Shown piece by piece: positions 1-5,260 of a stretch of 5,260 nt of DNA (positions are counted from its first letter, which is position 1; each line of letters opens with the position of its first letter). The notes beneath the pieces are model-generated. The model searched no databases and was not told where the DNA came from. It saw nothing but the letters and a program-made list of their open reading frames with translations. Both the position numbers and the translations under genes were made by a program. The stretch is taken from assembly GCA_020053185.1 (NCBI GenBank), contig JAGVNP010000134.1:1-5260 (forward strand), in the 5' to 3' direction. Source of the stretch: Deltaproteobacteria bacterium (GTDB lineage: Bacteria > Desulfobacterota > Desulfomonilia > UBA1062).

Positions 1-2
1 CT

Positions 3-914
3 CTAGAATATAATGATCTGTTCAGCCGTAACTTAGGCATCTTTACTGCAGATGAGCAGGAAAAGATCAAAAATACAAAAGTCCTGATCATAGGCTGCGG
101 CGGCATCGGCGGCACGGTCGCAATTATACTTGCCAGAAGCGGAGTGACCGATTTCACCCTTGTTGATTTCGACAACTTCGACATCACCAACATGAACAGG
201 CAGGTCTGCTGCTTTACCGATACACTGGGACAGAAAAAGACCGAGGTGACCAAAACATTCATTGAAAAAATCAATCCTGAGGCAAAAGTTACCATATACT
301 CCTCTGTGTTAGACTTTGATCAGGTCGAGGCCTTGTGCAAAGAGGCTGATATCATCTTTCCTGCTGCAGACGATCTCCCCTACAGCGTCATGTGTTTTAG
401 GATTGCAAAAAAAGCTGGCAAGCCCGCGCTGCTCATTATACCCGCAGGGTTCTGGTCAGCCATATCCATGATACCGCCTGAAAGCTCCGGCGTGGAAGAC
501 CTGTTCGGCATTCCCAAGGGCCTTGATTATGAGCAGCTCAAAGAAATCTTCCACACCCCGAAATACAAGCTCGCAACCTATTTCTATATCCTGCTTGGCG
601 GTTGGCAGAGATCATACTACAGGGATTATATAGAAAAAGACCTGCCTCTGGCACAGACCTGCCCCTCGGTATGGATCGCCTCATCCATCGGAGCACTTGA
701 GATCATCAAATCCATAACAGGAAGAAAACAGGTAGTTAAACTGCCCAGATACTGGTGGATCACAAAAAGAAAGATTTCTATACAGAGGCTATATTGCTTC
801 AATTTCCATACCTTCATGGTTATGCAGCGAAGAATATTCTGGCCGATCTTCAAATCGCCGCTCGCGCCTATTTTAGAAAAGCTTGAACTTTTGTGGTGGA
901 GGATTGTAAGGTAA
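3..914 (+). CDS. ThiF/MoeB/HesA-family E1-like adenylating protein, 5' end cut by window
   Basis: Proteins of this family bind ATP and adenylate the C-terminus of a ubiquitin-like sulfur carrier (MoaD or ThiS type) or another acceptor, in the cytoplasm. The frame is open from base 3, so the gene begins upstream of the window; 303 residues are visible. Counting from base 3, an FSRNLGIFT segment typical of the family N-terminus is followed by the Rossmann nucleotide loop GCGGIGG (31-37). Then come the acidic ATP-ribose site VDFDNFD (54-60) and NMNRQ with the conserved Arg66, the GQKK lysine (about 79) and Asp123 in PAADD, which aligns with the Mg/ATP aspartate of MoeB. The helix IGALEIIKSITG matches the family C-terminal core. 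The paired CxxC zinc motifs of MoeB and ThiF are absent, so this is a zinc-less branch. The in-frame GTG at 144 cannot be the start, because the nucleotide loop lies before it. The acceptor is unknown; the downstream MOSC and cysteine desulfurase genes point to sulfur or cofactor chemistry. The family call is firm; the role is inferred. Confidence 0.9.
   Translation, partial: LEYNDLFSRNLGIFTADEQEKIKNTKVLIIGCGGIGGTVAIILARSGVTDFTLVDFDNFDITNMNRQVCCFTDTLGQKKTEVTKTFIEKINPEAKVTIYSSVLDFDQVEALCKEADIIFPAADDLPYSVMCFRIAKKAGKPALLIIPAGFWSAISMIPPESSGVEDLFGIPKGLDYEQLKEIFHTPKYKLATYFYILLGGWQRSYYRDYIEKDLPLAQTCPSVWIASSIGALEIIKSITGRKQVVKLPRYWWITKRKISIQRLYCFNFHTFMVMQRRIFWPIFKSPLAPILEKLELLWWRIVR
908..911 (+). promoter_or_regulatory. 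Ribosome binding site of the MOSC gene
   Basis: AAGG ends 8 bases before the ATG at 920. It lies across the end of the thiF-like gene, touching that gene's TAA stop, which suggests coupled translation. A stronger GGAGG at 898-902 is 17 bases from this ATG, too far to serve it well. Confidence 0.5.
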
Positions 915-919
915 CTGTC

Positions 920-1357
920 ATGGCAAAAATCATAAGCGTATGCATAAGCGAGAAAAAAGGAACAAAAAAGCAGGACATCAAAAAGGGCTGTCTTGAAAAA
1001 GACCACGGCCTTGTGGGCGATGCCCATGCTCAGACAGGATACCACAGACAGTTGAGCCTGCTTGCCGTAGAGAGCATAGAAAAAATGAAGAAGCTCGGCA
1101 TTGATGTGGGTCCTGGAGATTTTGCTGAAAATCTCACCACAAAAGGGTTAACTCTTTACACCCTTCCCATAGGCACTCGACTTTTGGTTGGCGACAATAT
1201 TATTCTTGAAGTCACCCAGATCGGCAAAGAATGCCATCACGGATGTGCAATATTTCAGCAGGTCGGAAAATGCGTCATGCCAAAAGAGGGCATCTTTGTG
1301 CGGATCATCGAGGGCGGCGAGGTAAAAGCCGGAGATGAGATCAAGGTGATAAAATAA
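920..1357 (+). CDS. Stand-alone MOSC-domain protein
   Basis: A 145-residue protein made almost entirely of one MOSC domain, the beta-rich module found at the C-terminus of eukaryotic molybdenum-cofactor sulfurase and in bacterial YiiM and mARC-like proteins. There it handles sulfur or the molybdopterin cofactor. Visible family features are KDHGLVGDAHA (27-37), the HRQLSLL strand (42-48), GPGDFAENLTT (64-74), LPIGTRLLVGD (82-92) and a cysteine-rich region with Cys105, Cys109 and Cys118 (CHHGC then GKC). The last of these is followed by MPKEGIFVRII, as is usual in single-domain bacterial MOSC proteins. No signal peptide or membrane segment is seen, so it is probably cytoplasmic. The ATG at 920 is preferred over GTGs at 893 and 896, because those would overlap the upstream gene and add residues outside the domain. 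It lies 5 bases from each neighbour, and the ThiF-like and NifS-like partners suggest it receives or positions sulfur (or selenium) for a metal cofactor. The substrate is unknown. Confidence 0.9.
   Translation: MAKIISVCISEKKGTKKQDIKKGCLEKDHGLVGDAHAQTGYHRQLSLLAVESIEKMKKLGIDVGPGDFAENLTTKGLTLYTLPIGTRLLVGDNIILEVTQIGKECHHGCAIFQQVGKCVMPKEGIFVRIIEGGEVKAGDEIKVIK
1343..1350 (+). promoter_or_regulatory. Ribosome binding site of the cysteine desulfurase gene
   Basis: AAGGTGAT sits inside the last codons of the MOSC gene and ends 12 bases before the ATG at 1363. It matches the anti-Shine-Dalgarno sequence well, though the spacing is slightly long. It supports the ATG at 1363 and translational linkage to the MOSC gene. 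Confidence 0.5.
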
Positions 1358-1362
1358 TTCCC

Positions 1363-2871
1363 ATGCCCCCAAGGGACAAAAAAACAATATACCTCGATCA
1401 CGCAGCAACCACTCCGATCCATCCTCAGGTTCTGGAAGCTATGCTTCCTTTCTTCAAAAAATCTTTTGGCAATCCGAGCAGCATATACAGCCTTGGAAAA
1501 GATGCGCGCGCTGCTGTTGAAATAGCACGGACAAAGGTTGCCAAACTCATAGGTGTTGATGCTTCTGAAATATTTTTTACCAGCGGCGGAACCGAGGCAG
1601 ATAATCTTGCTATCATGGGAACAGCCCTTGCCAATAAGGCAAAAGGATCTCACATAATCACCTCTGCGATCGAGCATCATGCCGTGCTCAATACCTGCAT
1701 CAACCTGGAAGAGAAAGGTTTTAGGGTAAGCTATGTGCCGGTTGACAAATATGGCATGGTTGACCTTCTGGCCGTGAAAAAAGCGATCACTGATGAGACC
1801 ATTCTCATAACTATCATGCATGCGAACAATGAAGTCGGCGTTGTCCAGCCACTCAGGGAAATCGGTGCTATTGCAAAGCAGAGAGGAATTATATTCCACA
1901 CCGATGCAGTGCAGAGCGTGGGAAAAATCCCTGTTGATGTAGATGACCTCAATGTTGATCTACTTTCTATTGCAGGGCACAAGATCTACGGCCCAAAAGG
2001 CATCGGCGCTCTTTACATCAGGAATGGATTGCAGATAATGCCATCTTTCTTCGGAGGCCATCAGGAAAGCGGCATGCGGCCTGGCACAGAAAATGTGCCT
2101 GCTATTGTTGGACTTGGAGCAGCGTGCGAAATAGCTCTTCATGACATGAAAAAGCAGTCTGCGTCTCTAAAAAAATTACGGGACATGCTGCAAAAGCAGA
2201 TTGAAAAGAGAATACCCAATGTTAACGTAAATGGACATGTCAAAGAAAGGCTGCCCCATATCCTGAGCATTGCCTTTGAGCATTGTGAGGCAGAGTCCAT
2301 TATTGCAAATCTTGATTTAAAAGGGATCTATGCATCAGCAGGCGCTGCCTGCACTGCAGGATCAGTGAAAATATCACATGTTCTTTCAGGTATGAACATA
2401 CCGCCGGATATTGCTGCATCTACGGTGCGTTTCAGTCTTGGAAGATCTACAACTGAAAAAGACATCTTGTTTACTGTGGATTTACTTGAAGAGATTATAA
2501 AAAGAATGCGAAGCACATACCCAATAACAGAAGATGGTGGACTGAAGAGCAGATGCATCATAACTTTTTCTGATAGTCGTGAACTGCTTTCTGCTGAAAA
2601 GCTTTTATCAAAAAAAGATGTGACATTTTCTCTTATCGCGCTTCCGCTTAATCTTAGACAACCGGATCTCTGCACCACAGGCATTGTATGTTTTTGGGAA
2701 GACAAGGATGCAGTTGTCGATCTACTCAAAAAGCAAACGATCAAGAGAAGAGACGCTCATCGTGTGGATGGATACAGCCAAGGCATCAGGGCTGGCGTTA
2801 AAAGGCATATCGAAAAAGATTTCTGGGCTGAAAAGCCAGGTAAGCAATCTAAAAATAGTGTCCCTGAGTAG
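1363..2871 (+). CDS. NifS/IscS-type cysteine desulfurase with C-terminal DUF3343-like domain
   Basis: A pyridoxal-phosphate enzyme of aminotransferase class V that takes sulfur from cysteine (or selenium from selenocysteine), leaving alanine and a persulfide on its own cysteine. In this 502-residue protein the N-terminal YLDHAATTP (10-18) is typical. His105 (EHHAV) would stack on PLP, Asp181 (HTDAVQ) binds the ring nitrogen, and Lys207 (AGHKIYGPKG) is the Schiff-base lysine. RPGTEN (239-244) is conserved, and Cys330 in SAGAACTAGS is the catalytic cysteine in the group I loop context. The NifS core ends near residue 387. The extra tail from about 395 (SRCIITFSDSRELLSAEKLL...DLCTTGIVCFWEDKDAVVDLL) resembles DUF3343, a small domain described as a putative Se/S carrier, with Cys437 and Cys443 as candidate carrier thiols. 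IscS and NifS proteins are usually about 390-405 residues, so the tail is a real extension. The desulfurase call is very strong and the tail call moderate. As the last gene of the tight run, it probably supplies sulfur or selenium to the MOSC and ThiF-like partners. Confidence 0.95.
   Translation: MPPRDKKTIYLDHAATTPIHPQVLEAMLPFFKKSFGNPSSIYSLGKDARAAVEIARTKVAKLIGVDASEIFFTSGGTEADNLAIMGTALANKAKGSHIITSAIEHHAVLNTCINLEEKGFRVSYVPVDKYGMVDLLAVKKAITDETILITIMHANNEVGVVQPLREIGAIAKQRGIIFHTDAVQSVGKIPVDVDDLNVDLLSIAGHKIYGPKGIGALYIRNGLQIMPSFFGGHQESGMRPGTENVPAIVGLGAACEIALHDMKKQSASLKKLRDMLQKQIEKRIPNVNVNGHVKERLPHILSIAFEHCEAESIIANLDLKGIYASAGAACTAGSVKISHVLSGMNIPPDIAASTVRFSLGRSTTEKDILFTVDLLEEIIKRMRSTYPITEDGGLKSRCIITFSDSRELLSAEKLLSKKDVTFSLIALPLNLRQPDLCTTGIVCFWEDKDAVVDLLKKQTIKRRDAHRVDGYSQGIRAGVKRHIEKDFWAEKPGKQSKNSVPE
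2545..2778 (+). other. DUF3343-like C-terminal domain of the cysteine desulfurase
   Basis: Covers roughly residues 395-472 of the desulfurase. The pattern seen is a first strand (CIITF), a helix with SAEKLLSKK, a second strand (TFSLIALPLNLR), a cysteine segment PDLCTTGIVCFW, an acidic turn EDKDAV and a final helix. Stand-alone DUF3343 proteins have the same order: FpStheAL..EK.L, then IPvPR, then a cysteine-glycine segment, then edk..il.lL. The usual P-R after the second strand appears here as PLNLRQ. From memory of the family, DUF3343 proteins are associated with selenium metabolism genes. Assignment is by pattern only. Confidence 0.6.
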
Positions 2872-2933
2872 ATAATTTTTTTGATTATGCTGACATAAGA
2901 TAACAACAGCATATCGCAACTTTTCAGAATTTA

Positions 2934-2942
2934 TGTTATAAT
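2934..2942 (+). promoter_or_regulatory. Extended -10 promoter for the SEC-C gene
   Basis: TGTTATAAT contains a perfect TATAAT (2937-2942) preceded by TG one base upstream, an extended -10 element. No good -35 box lies about 17 bases upstream (TCGCAA at 2914-2919), which extended -10 promoters tolerate. The expected start of transcription is near 2949, giving a leader of about 60 bases to the ATG at 3011, or about 30 to the GTG at 2981. It suggests the downstream gene is transcribed separately from the upstream operon. Confidence 0.5.
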
Positions 2943-3010
2943 GTAACAACACACAAAATCCCAGTTGTAGGGGAGTATCTGTGTGCGTCAAAATTTGGAA
3001 GAATTTAGAT

Positions 3011-4483
3011 ATGAAAATAGTTAAATCAAAAGGAGTCACTCCCACCGAAAGACTTCTCGCAGATTTTTGTGATAGATCTTTTCTGAAATTATGGAGTTAT
3101 CCCAATCCATTTAAGGATGACAAAGATGAACTCTGTGATTTGCTTGCTGTTTTTGATAATCATGTATTCATTTTTTTCGATAGAGAAAACCAAGCCCTTT
3201 CTAAAAACAACAATGATCCGTTAATTAGCTGGGAACGTTGGAAGAGAAAGGTCATTGATGATCAAATTCGTACTGCTCATGGAGCCACGCGCTACATTGA
3301 AAGTGGACGTAATATTTTTTTGGATAAAGATCTAAGCGTACCTTTTCCCTTTAATATTGACCGTCAGAATATGGTAGTACACAAAATAGTTATTGCTCAT
3401 GGAGCAAAAGAAGCCTGTGAAAAGTTTTCTGGTAATAATGTCTATGGAAGCCTCGCAATGTCCTATGGAATCAACATGACCACACCCAAATTCCCTTTTC
3501 TAATACGGATGGACAAAAAAAACCCAGTCCACGTGTTTGATAGTCACAACCTTCCAATCATTTTCAATGAGCTTGATACATTCTATGACTTTTCATCCTA
3601 TCTTGATGCAAAGATAGATGCGATCAACTTATATGATGCATTGGTCTATTGCGGTGAAGAAGATTTATTGGCCCACTATTTCCTTAATTATGACAACGCT
3701 AAAAAGAAACATTTTATTGGAGCTCCGCTAACGGAAAAGAATGTAAACTGTGTAATGATCGGAGAAGGAGAATGGAAAGATTTTATTAAATCAAATACAT
3801 ACAAAAGGAAAAAACTAGCCGATAGAATTTCATATCTTTGGGACGAGCTAATTCAAAGTACATGTCAATACACACTTGATGGAGTCGTTAAAGGCTCATC
3901 TCCCTTACGGGGGCCAAGCGCAATATATGAAATGGCAAAAGAACCACGTTTTTACCGTAGAATTCTATCAGAACGAATAAGGCAGGCAATTAACAATTTT
4001 CCAGAGACACCGCAGCGAATATCACGGAAGCTATCTTTTATGCAATCCTTCTACAAGGAAAAGGGCTATGTTTTTTTACAACTTAAAGTCGATGGGATTG
4101 TCGATTATGAAAATGAATACCGTCCCAAAAGGCAAGCCCTGTTAGAAATTGCCTGTGGTGCTGCAAAGAATAAGTTTAATCATTTAAAAACTGTGATTGG
4201 GATCGCAATAGATGCACCAAAATTTTCGGAAAGAAACTCGGAGGATTTTATTCTCATGGATTGTACCGATTGGCCAGCTGACAAAAAGGAACATTATGAA
4301 AAAGCAAATGAACCATTGGGCTTTTTTAAAACAGGAACCATACAGCATAAGACGGTAACAGAATTTCCCACTACAAATAAGCCAGATGTTTCAGGCCGAG
4401 CAAAGGTTGGGAGAAATGCTCCTTGTCCATGTGGTTCAGGGAGAAAATACAAAAAATGCTGTATTGATTTGAAGGTAGAATAA
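3011..4483 (+). CDS. Uncharacterised SEC-C motif protein, possibly nuclease-like N-terminus
   Basis: I do not recognise a named function. The 490-residue protein (from ATG 3011) ends in a perfect SEC-C motif, RNAPCPCGSGRKYKKCC (468-484), with zinc ligands Cys472, Cys474, Cys483 and Cys484 (CxCx8CC). This short zinc module, first known from SecA, is often added to unrelated proteins. Near the N-terminus are TERLL (12-16), LWSYPNPF (27-34), DELCDLL (39-45) and the hydrophobic strand VFIFFDREN (52-60). This order resembles restriction-endonuclease-like folds (an acidic helix, then Asp before a strand ending in Asp/Glu-x-Lys), but the lysine expected there appears to be Arg58, so activity is doubtful. 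The middle is a globular alpha/beta region without recognised motifs, and no membrane segment or signal peptide is seen. An in-frame GTG at 2981 with GGGGAG at 2970-2975 is an alternative start adding 10 residues; ATG 3011 has GGAAG at 2997-3001. Sampled base composition is lower than in the upstream genes (18 of 60 G+C at 3061-3120 against 27 of 60 at 1561-1620). Together with its own promoter, this fits a transferred accessory gene. Confidence 0.85.
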   Translation: MKIVKSKGVTPTERLLADFCDRSFLKLWSYPNPFKDDKDELCDLLAVFDNHVFIFFDRENQALSKNNNDPLISWERWKRKVIDDQIRTAHGATRYIESGRNIFLDKDLSVPFPFNIDRQNMVVHKIVIAHGAKEACEKFSGNNVYGSLAMSYGINMTTPKFPFLIRMDKKNPVHVFDSHNLPIIFNELDTFYDFSSYLDAKIDAINLYDALVYCGEEDLLAHYFLNYDNAKKKHFIGAPLTEKNVNCVMIGEGEWKDFIKSNTYKRKKLADRISYLWDELIQSTCQYTLDGVVKGSSPLRGPSAIYEMAKEPRFYRRILSERIRQAINNFPETPQRISRKLSFMQSFYKEKGYVFLQLKVDGIVDYENEYRPKRQALLEIACGAAKNKFNHLKTVIGIAIDAPKFSERNSEDFILMDCTDWPADKKEHYEKANEPLGFFKTGTIQHKTVTEFPTTNKPDVSGRAKVGRNAPCPCGSGRKYKKCCIDLKVE

Positions 4484-4502
4484 AAATTACATAAAAATTT
4501 TT
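4482..4502 (+). terminator. Weak A/T-only hairpin with T-run after the SEC-C gene
   Basis: AAAAATT (4482-4488) can pair with AATTTTT (4496-4502) across a 7-base loop, and the run of T ends at 4503. It overlaps the TAA stop. The position and T-run suit a terminator, but a stem of only A-T pairs is unstable, so this is tentative. Confidence 0.25.
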
Positions 4503-4664
4503 TGCAACTGATGGCGCCTCTGCTGTGAGTTAACATATTTTGCCAAGATCCTTATTCCGCATTCTCTTGGTGGATAACTGTTTTTGAAACTCTAGCTCTT
4601 ACTGTTATGGGTATTATTGAATTTAAAACGTGCTTTTTAAGCAAGGTTGGTTAAAGCAAACCTT

Positions 4665-4680
4665 CTCGTCACTATTCACT
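4665..4680. repeat. 16-base direct repeat, copy 1 (period-7 unit)
   Basis: CTCGTCACTATTCACT occurs here and again, identical, at 4783-4798. Its internal register is period 7 (xCTCGTC ACTATTC ACTTTTC), so it is a short degenerate array of the same heptamer seen near engB. The two copies flank a 102-base segment that carries the palindromic repeat. Confidence 0.75.
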
Positions 4681-4699
4681 TTTCGCCATTTAATAGCCA

Positions 4700-4735
4700 C
4701 CCTCACCCCAACCCTCTCCCATCAAGGGCGAGGGG
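4700..4735. repeat. G/C-rich imperfect palindrome of dispersed intergenic type
   Basis: The block opens with CCCTCACCCCAACCCTCTCCC and ends with GGGCGAGGGG. CCCTCTCCC (4712-4720) pairs with GGGCGAGGG (4726-4734) with one mismatch across the loop ATCAA. Sequences of this form recur between genes in many bacterial genomes, and their spurious translation (PHPNPLP) is a familiar artefact. It could fold in RNA from either strand and help block read-through between the convergent genes. No T-run follows it, so it is not a standard terminator. Confidence 0.7.
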
Positions 4736-4767
4736 GTTTGGAACACAAAGTTTTGCAGACAAGTTGA

Positions 4768-4798
4768 ACTCGTTACTCGTCACTCGTCACTATTCACT
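4768..4798. repeat. Tandem heptamer array ending at the engB stop
   Basis: ACTCGTT, ACTCGTC, ACTCGTC, ACTATTC and a final ACT form four and a half units of period 7. The last 16 bases are the second copy of the direct repeat at 4665-4680. The array runs 5 bases into engB, so the engB TGA stop (complement of TCA at 4794-4796) is part of the repeat. Units are too short and lack the spacers of a CRISPR array. Confidence 0.8.
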
Positions 4799-5260
4799 GC
4801 CCCTTGAGCGCTCCCACAATCTCCTTCCACAAATCAGGTACACCCTGGCGGAGCGGCGAAGCGCACAGTATAGGTTTTTTTCCGCAAGCAGTTTGGATAG
4901 CGGAAACGCCTTTCTGCTTTTGTGAGGAATCTGCCCTGTCAATCTTTGTTGCTGCAATTGCATAGCGTATGCCTGCATGATTAAGCATGTCTATGATCTG
5001 ATGTTCTTCTTCCTCAAGGCCCCTTCGTATATCCACGAGAATGACTGCGAGTTTTAAATCCCGTTTGCTGAAAAAATATTTTTCAATGATCGTCTGCCAG
5101 TCTATCTTCATTTCTTTCGAGATCTTTGCATAGCCATAGCCCGGAAGATCCACAAGATAGATAGATGGGTGATCCATGAAATCAACCTGGAAAAAATTGA
5201 TGTTGCGCGTCTTGCCTGGCGTCTTACTTGTCTGCACCAGGGTTTTTCTCTGTACCAGAG
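4794..5260 (-). CDS. engB: Ribosome biogenesis GTPase EngB (YsxC/YihA), N-terminus cut by window
   Basis: EngB is a small cytoplasmic GTPase of the TrmE-Era-EngA-EngB group that assists late assembly of the large ribosomal subunit and is essential in several bacteria. The frame stays open to the right edge; 154 residues are visible of the usual 195-210, so about 45 N-terminal residues including the G1 P-loop are outside. Visible residues begin LVQRKTLVQTSKTPGKTR, the EngB switch I/G2 signature with STPGKT-like KTPGKT (12-17). G3 is DLPGYGYAK (37-45), characteristic of EngB. VDIRRG (75-80) is a conserved strand and turn, G4 is TKID (104-107), and CASPLRQGVPDLW (132-144) is the G5 region and start of the last helix. 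The GTG at 5237 is internal and not the start. The protein ends GALKGQ; its stop lies within the heptamer repeat. It is convergent with the SEC-C gene and functionally unrelated to the operon on the left. Confidence 0.95.
   Translation of the reverse strand, partial: LVQRKTLVQTSKTPGKTRNINFFQVDFMDHPSIYLVDLPGYGYAKISKEMKIDWQTIIEKYFFSKRDLKLAVILVDIRRGLEEEEHQIIDMLNHAGIRYAIAATKIDRADSSQKQKGVSAIQTACGKKPILCASPLRQGVPDLWKEIVGALKGQ

Larger units (their letters stand above)
4484..4793. other. Convergent intergenic region without a convincing gene
   Basis: About 310 bases lie between the SEC-C gene and the oppositely oriented engB. The first part (about 4504-4640) has no recognised RNA, gene or repeat. It contains a 6-base palindrome GGCGCC at 4514-4519 and a small inverted repeat AAGGTT/AACCTT at 4643-4648 and 4659-4664. 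The second part (about 4665-4798) is a mosaic of repeats, annotated separately. A frame open at 4647-4925 merely translates the palindromic repeat and the antisense of engB. Confidence 0.7.

Noticed and set aside
144..914. GTG at 144 as the start of the ThiF-like protein
   Set aside because: The frame is open to base 3 and encodes the family N-terminus and nucleotide loop before 144, so the true start is upstream of the window.
893..919. GTG at 893 or 896 as the start of the MOSC protein
   Set aside because: It would overlap the upstream gene and add residues (VEDCKVTV) outside the domain; ATG 920 has a suitable AAGG and clean spacing.
1255..1899. Long open frame on the - strand opposite the MOSC and desulfurase genes
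   Set aside because: It lies antisense to two strongly supported genes, its translation has no recognisable motif, and no promoter or ribosome site supports it.
2822..2845. Hairpin around GGGCT-GAAA-AGCC near the end of the desulfurase gene
   Set aside because: It lies inside the coding sequence, has a bulge and no T-run, so it is probably chance.
2886..2913. Inverted repeat TATGCTG/CAGCATA as terminator of the desulfurase gene or operator of the next promoter
   Set aside because: The 7-base arms are perfect, but the 14-base loop and the lack of a following T-run make a terminator unlikely; an operator role just upstream of the promoter is possible but unsupported.
4529..4654. Short open stretch of 41 codons ending in TAA at 4652-4654
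   Set aside because: The only ATG (4607) leaves 15 codons, there is no ribosome binding site, and no known protein remnant is recognised.
4768..4798. CRISPR-like array
   Set aside because: Units are 7 bases with no spacers and no cas genes nearby; it is a simple tandem repeat.
4647..4925. Open frame on the + strand over the repeats
   Set aside because: Its translation reads the palindrome (PHPNPLP) and then the antisense of engB, a familiar artefact of such repeats.

Overview
The window holds four large coding regions and one repeat-bearing intergenic stretch from what looks like a bacterial chromosome. Moderate base composition, a MOSC protein with a CHHGC...C signature and a cysteine desulfurase carrying a DUF3343-like tail together suggest an anaerobic or microaerophilic bacterium of the Desulfobacterota/Nitrospirota type. 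That placement is an inference from protein flavour only, and the sequence does not prove it.

Left part (1-2871, + strand): a tight three-gene run. It starts inside a ThiF/MoeB/HesA-type E1-like adenylating protein whose N-terminal end lies outside the window. A small stand-alone MOSC-domain protein follows, then a class V cysteine desulfurase (NifS/IscS type) with about 110 extra C-terminal residues that resemble DUF3343. Both junctions have a gap of only 5 bases, and each ribosome binding site lies at the end of the gene before it, so co-transcription is very likely. Together the genes supply an adenylating enzyme for a carrier or cofactor, a sulfur (or selenium) mobilising enzyme with a possible on-board carrier domain, and a MOSC domain of the kind found in molybdenum-cofactor sulfurases. 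The simplest reading is a sulfur- or selenium-transfer module for a molybdenum or tungsten cofactor or a related thio-compound.

Middle (2872-4483, + strand): after a short gap with a good extended -10 promoter comes an isolated, visibly AT-richer gene. It encodes a protein of about 490 residues ending in a perfect SEC-C zinc motif. Its N-terminal region (TERLL...LWSYPNPF...ELCDLL...FIFFDREN) has the layout of a nuclease-like fold, but this is weak. It may be an accessory, possibly defence-related, gene of unknown function.

Right part (4484-5260): about 310 bases without a convincing gene lie between two convergent genes. They contain a G/C-rich imperfect palindrome of a dispersed-repeat type and two short period-7 arrays that share a 16-base identical block. 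The window ends inside engB (ysxC/yihA), a ribosome-assembly GTPase on the - strand. Its G1 (P-loop) part lies beyond the right edge and its stop codon falls inside the second heptamer array.
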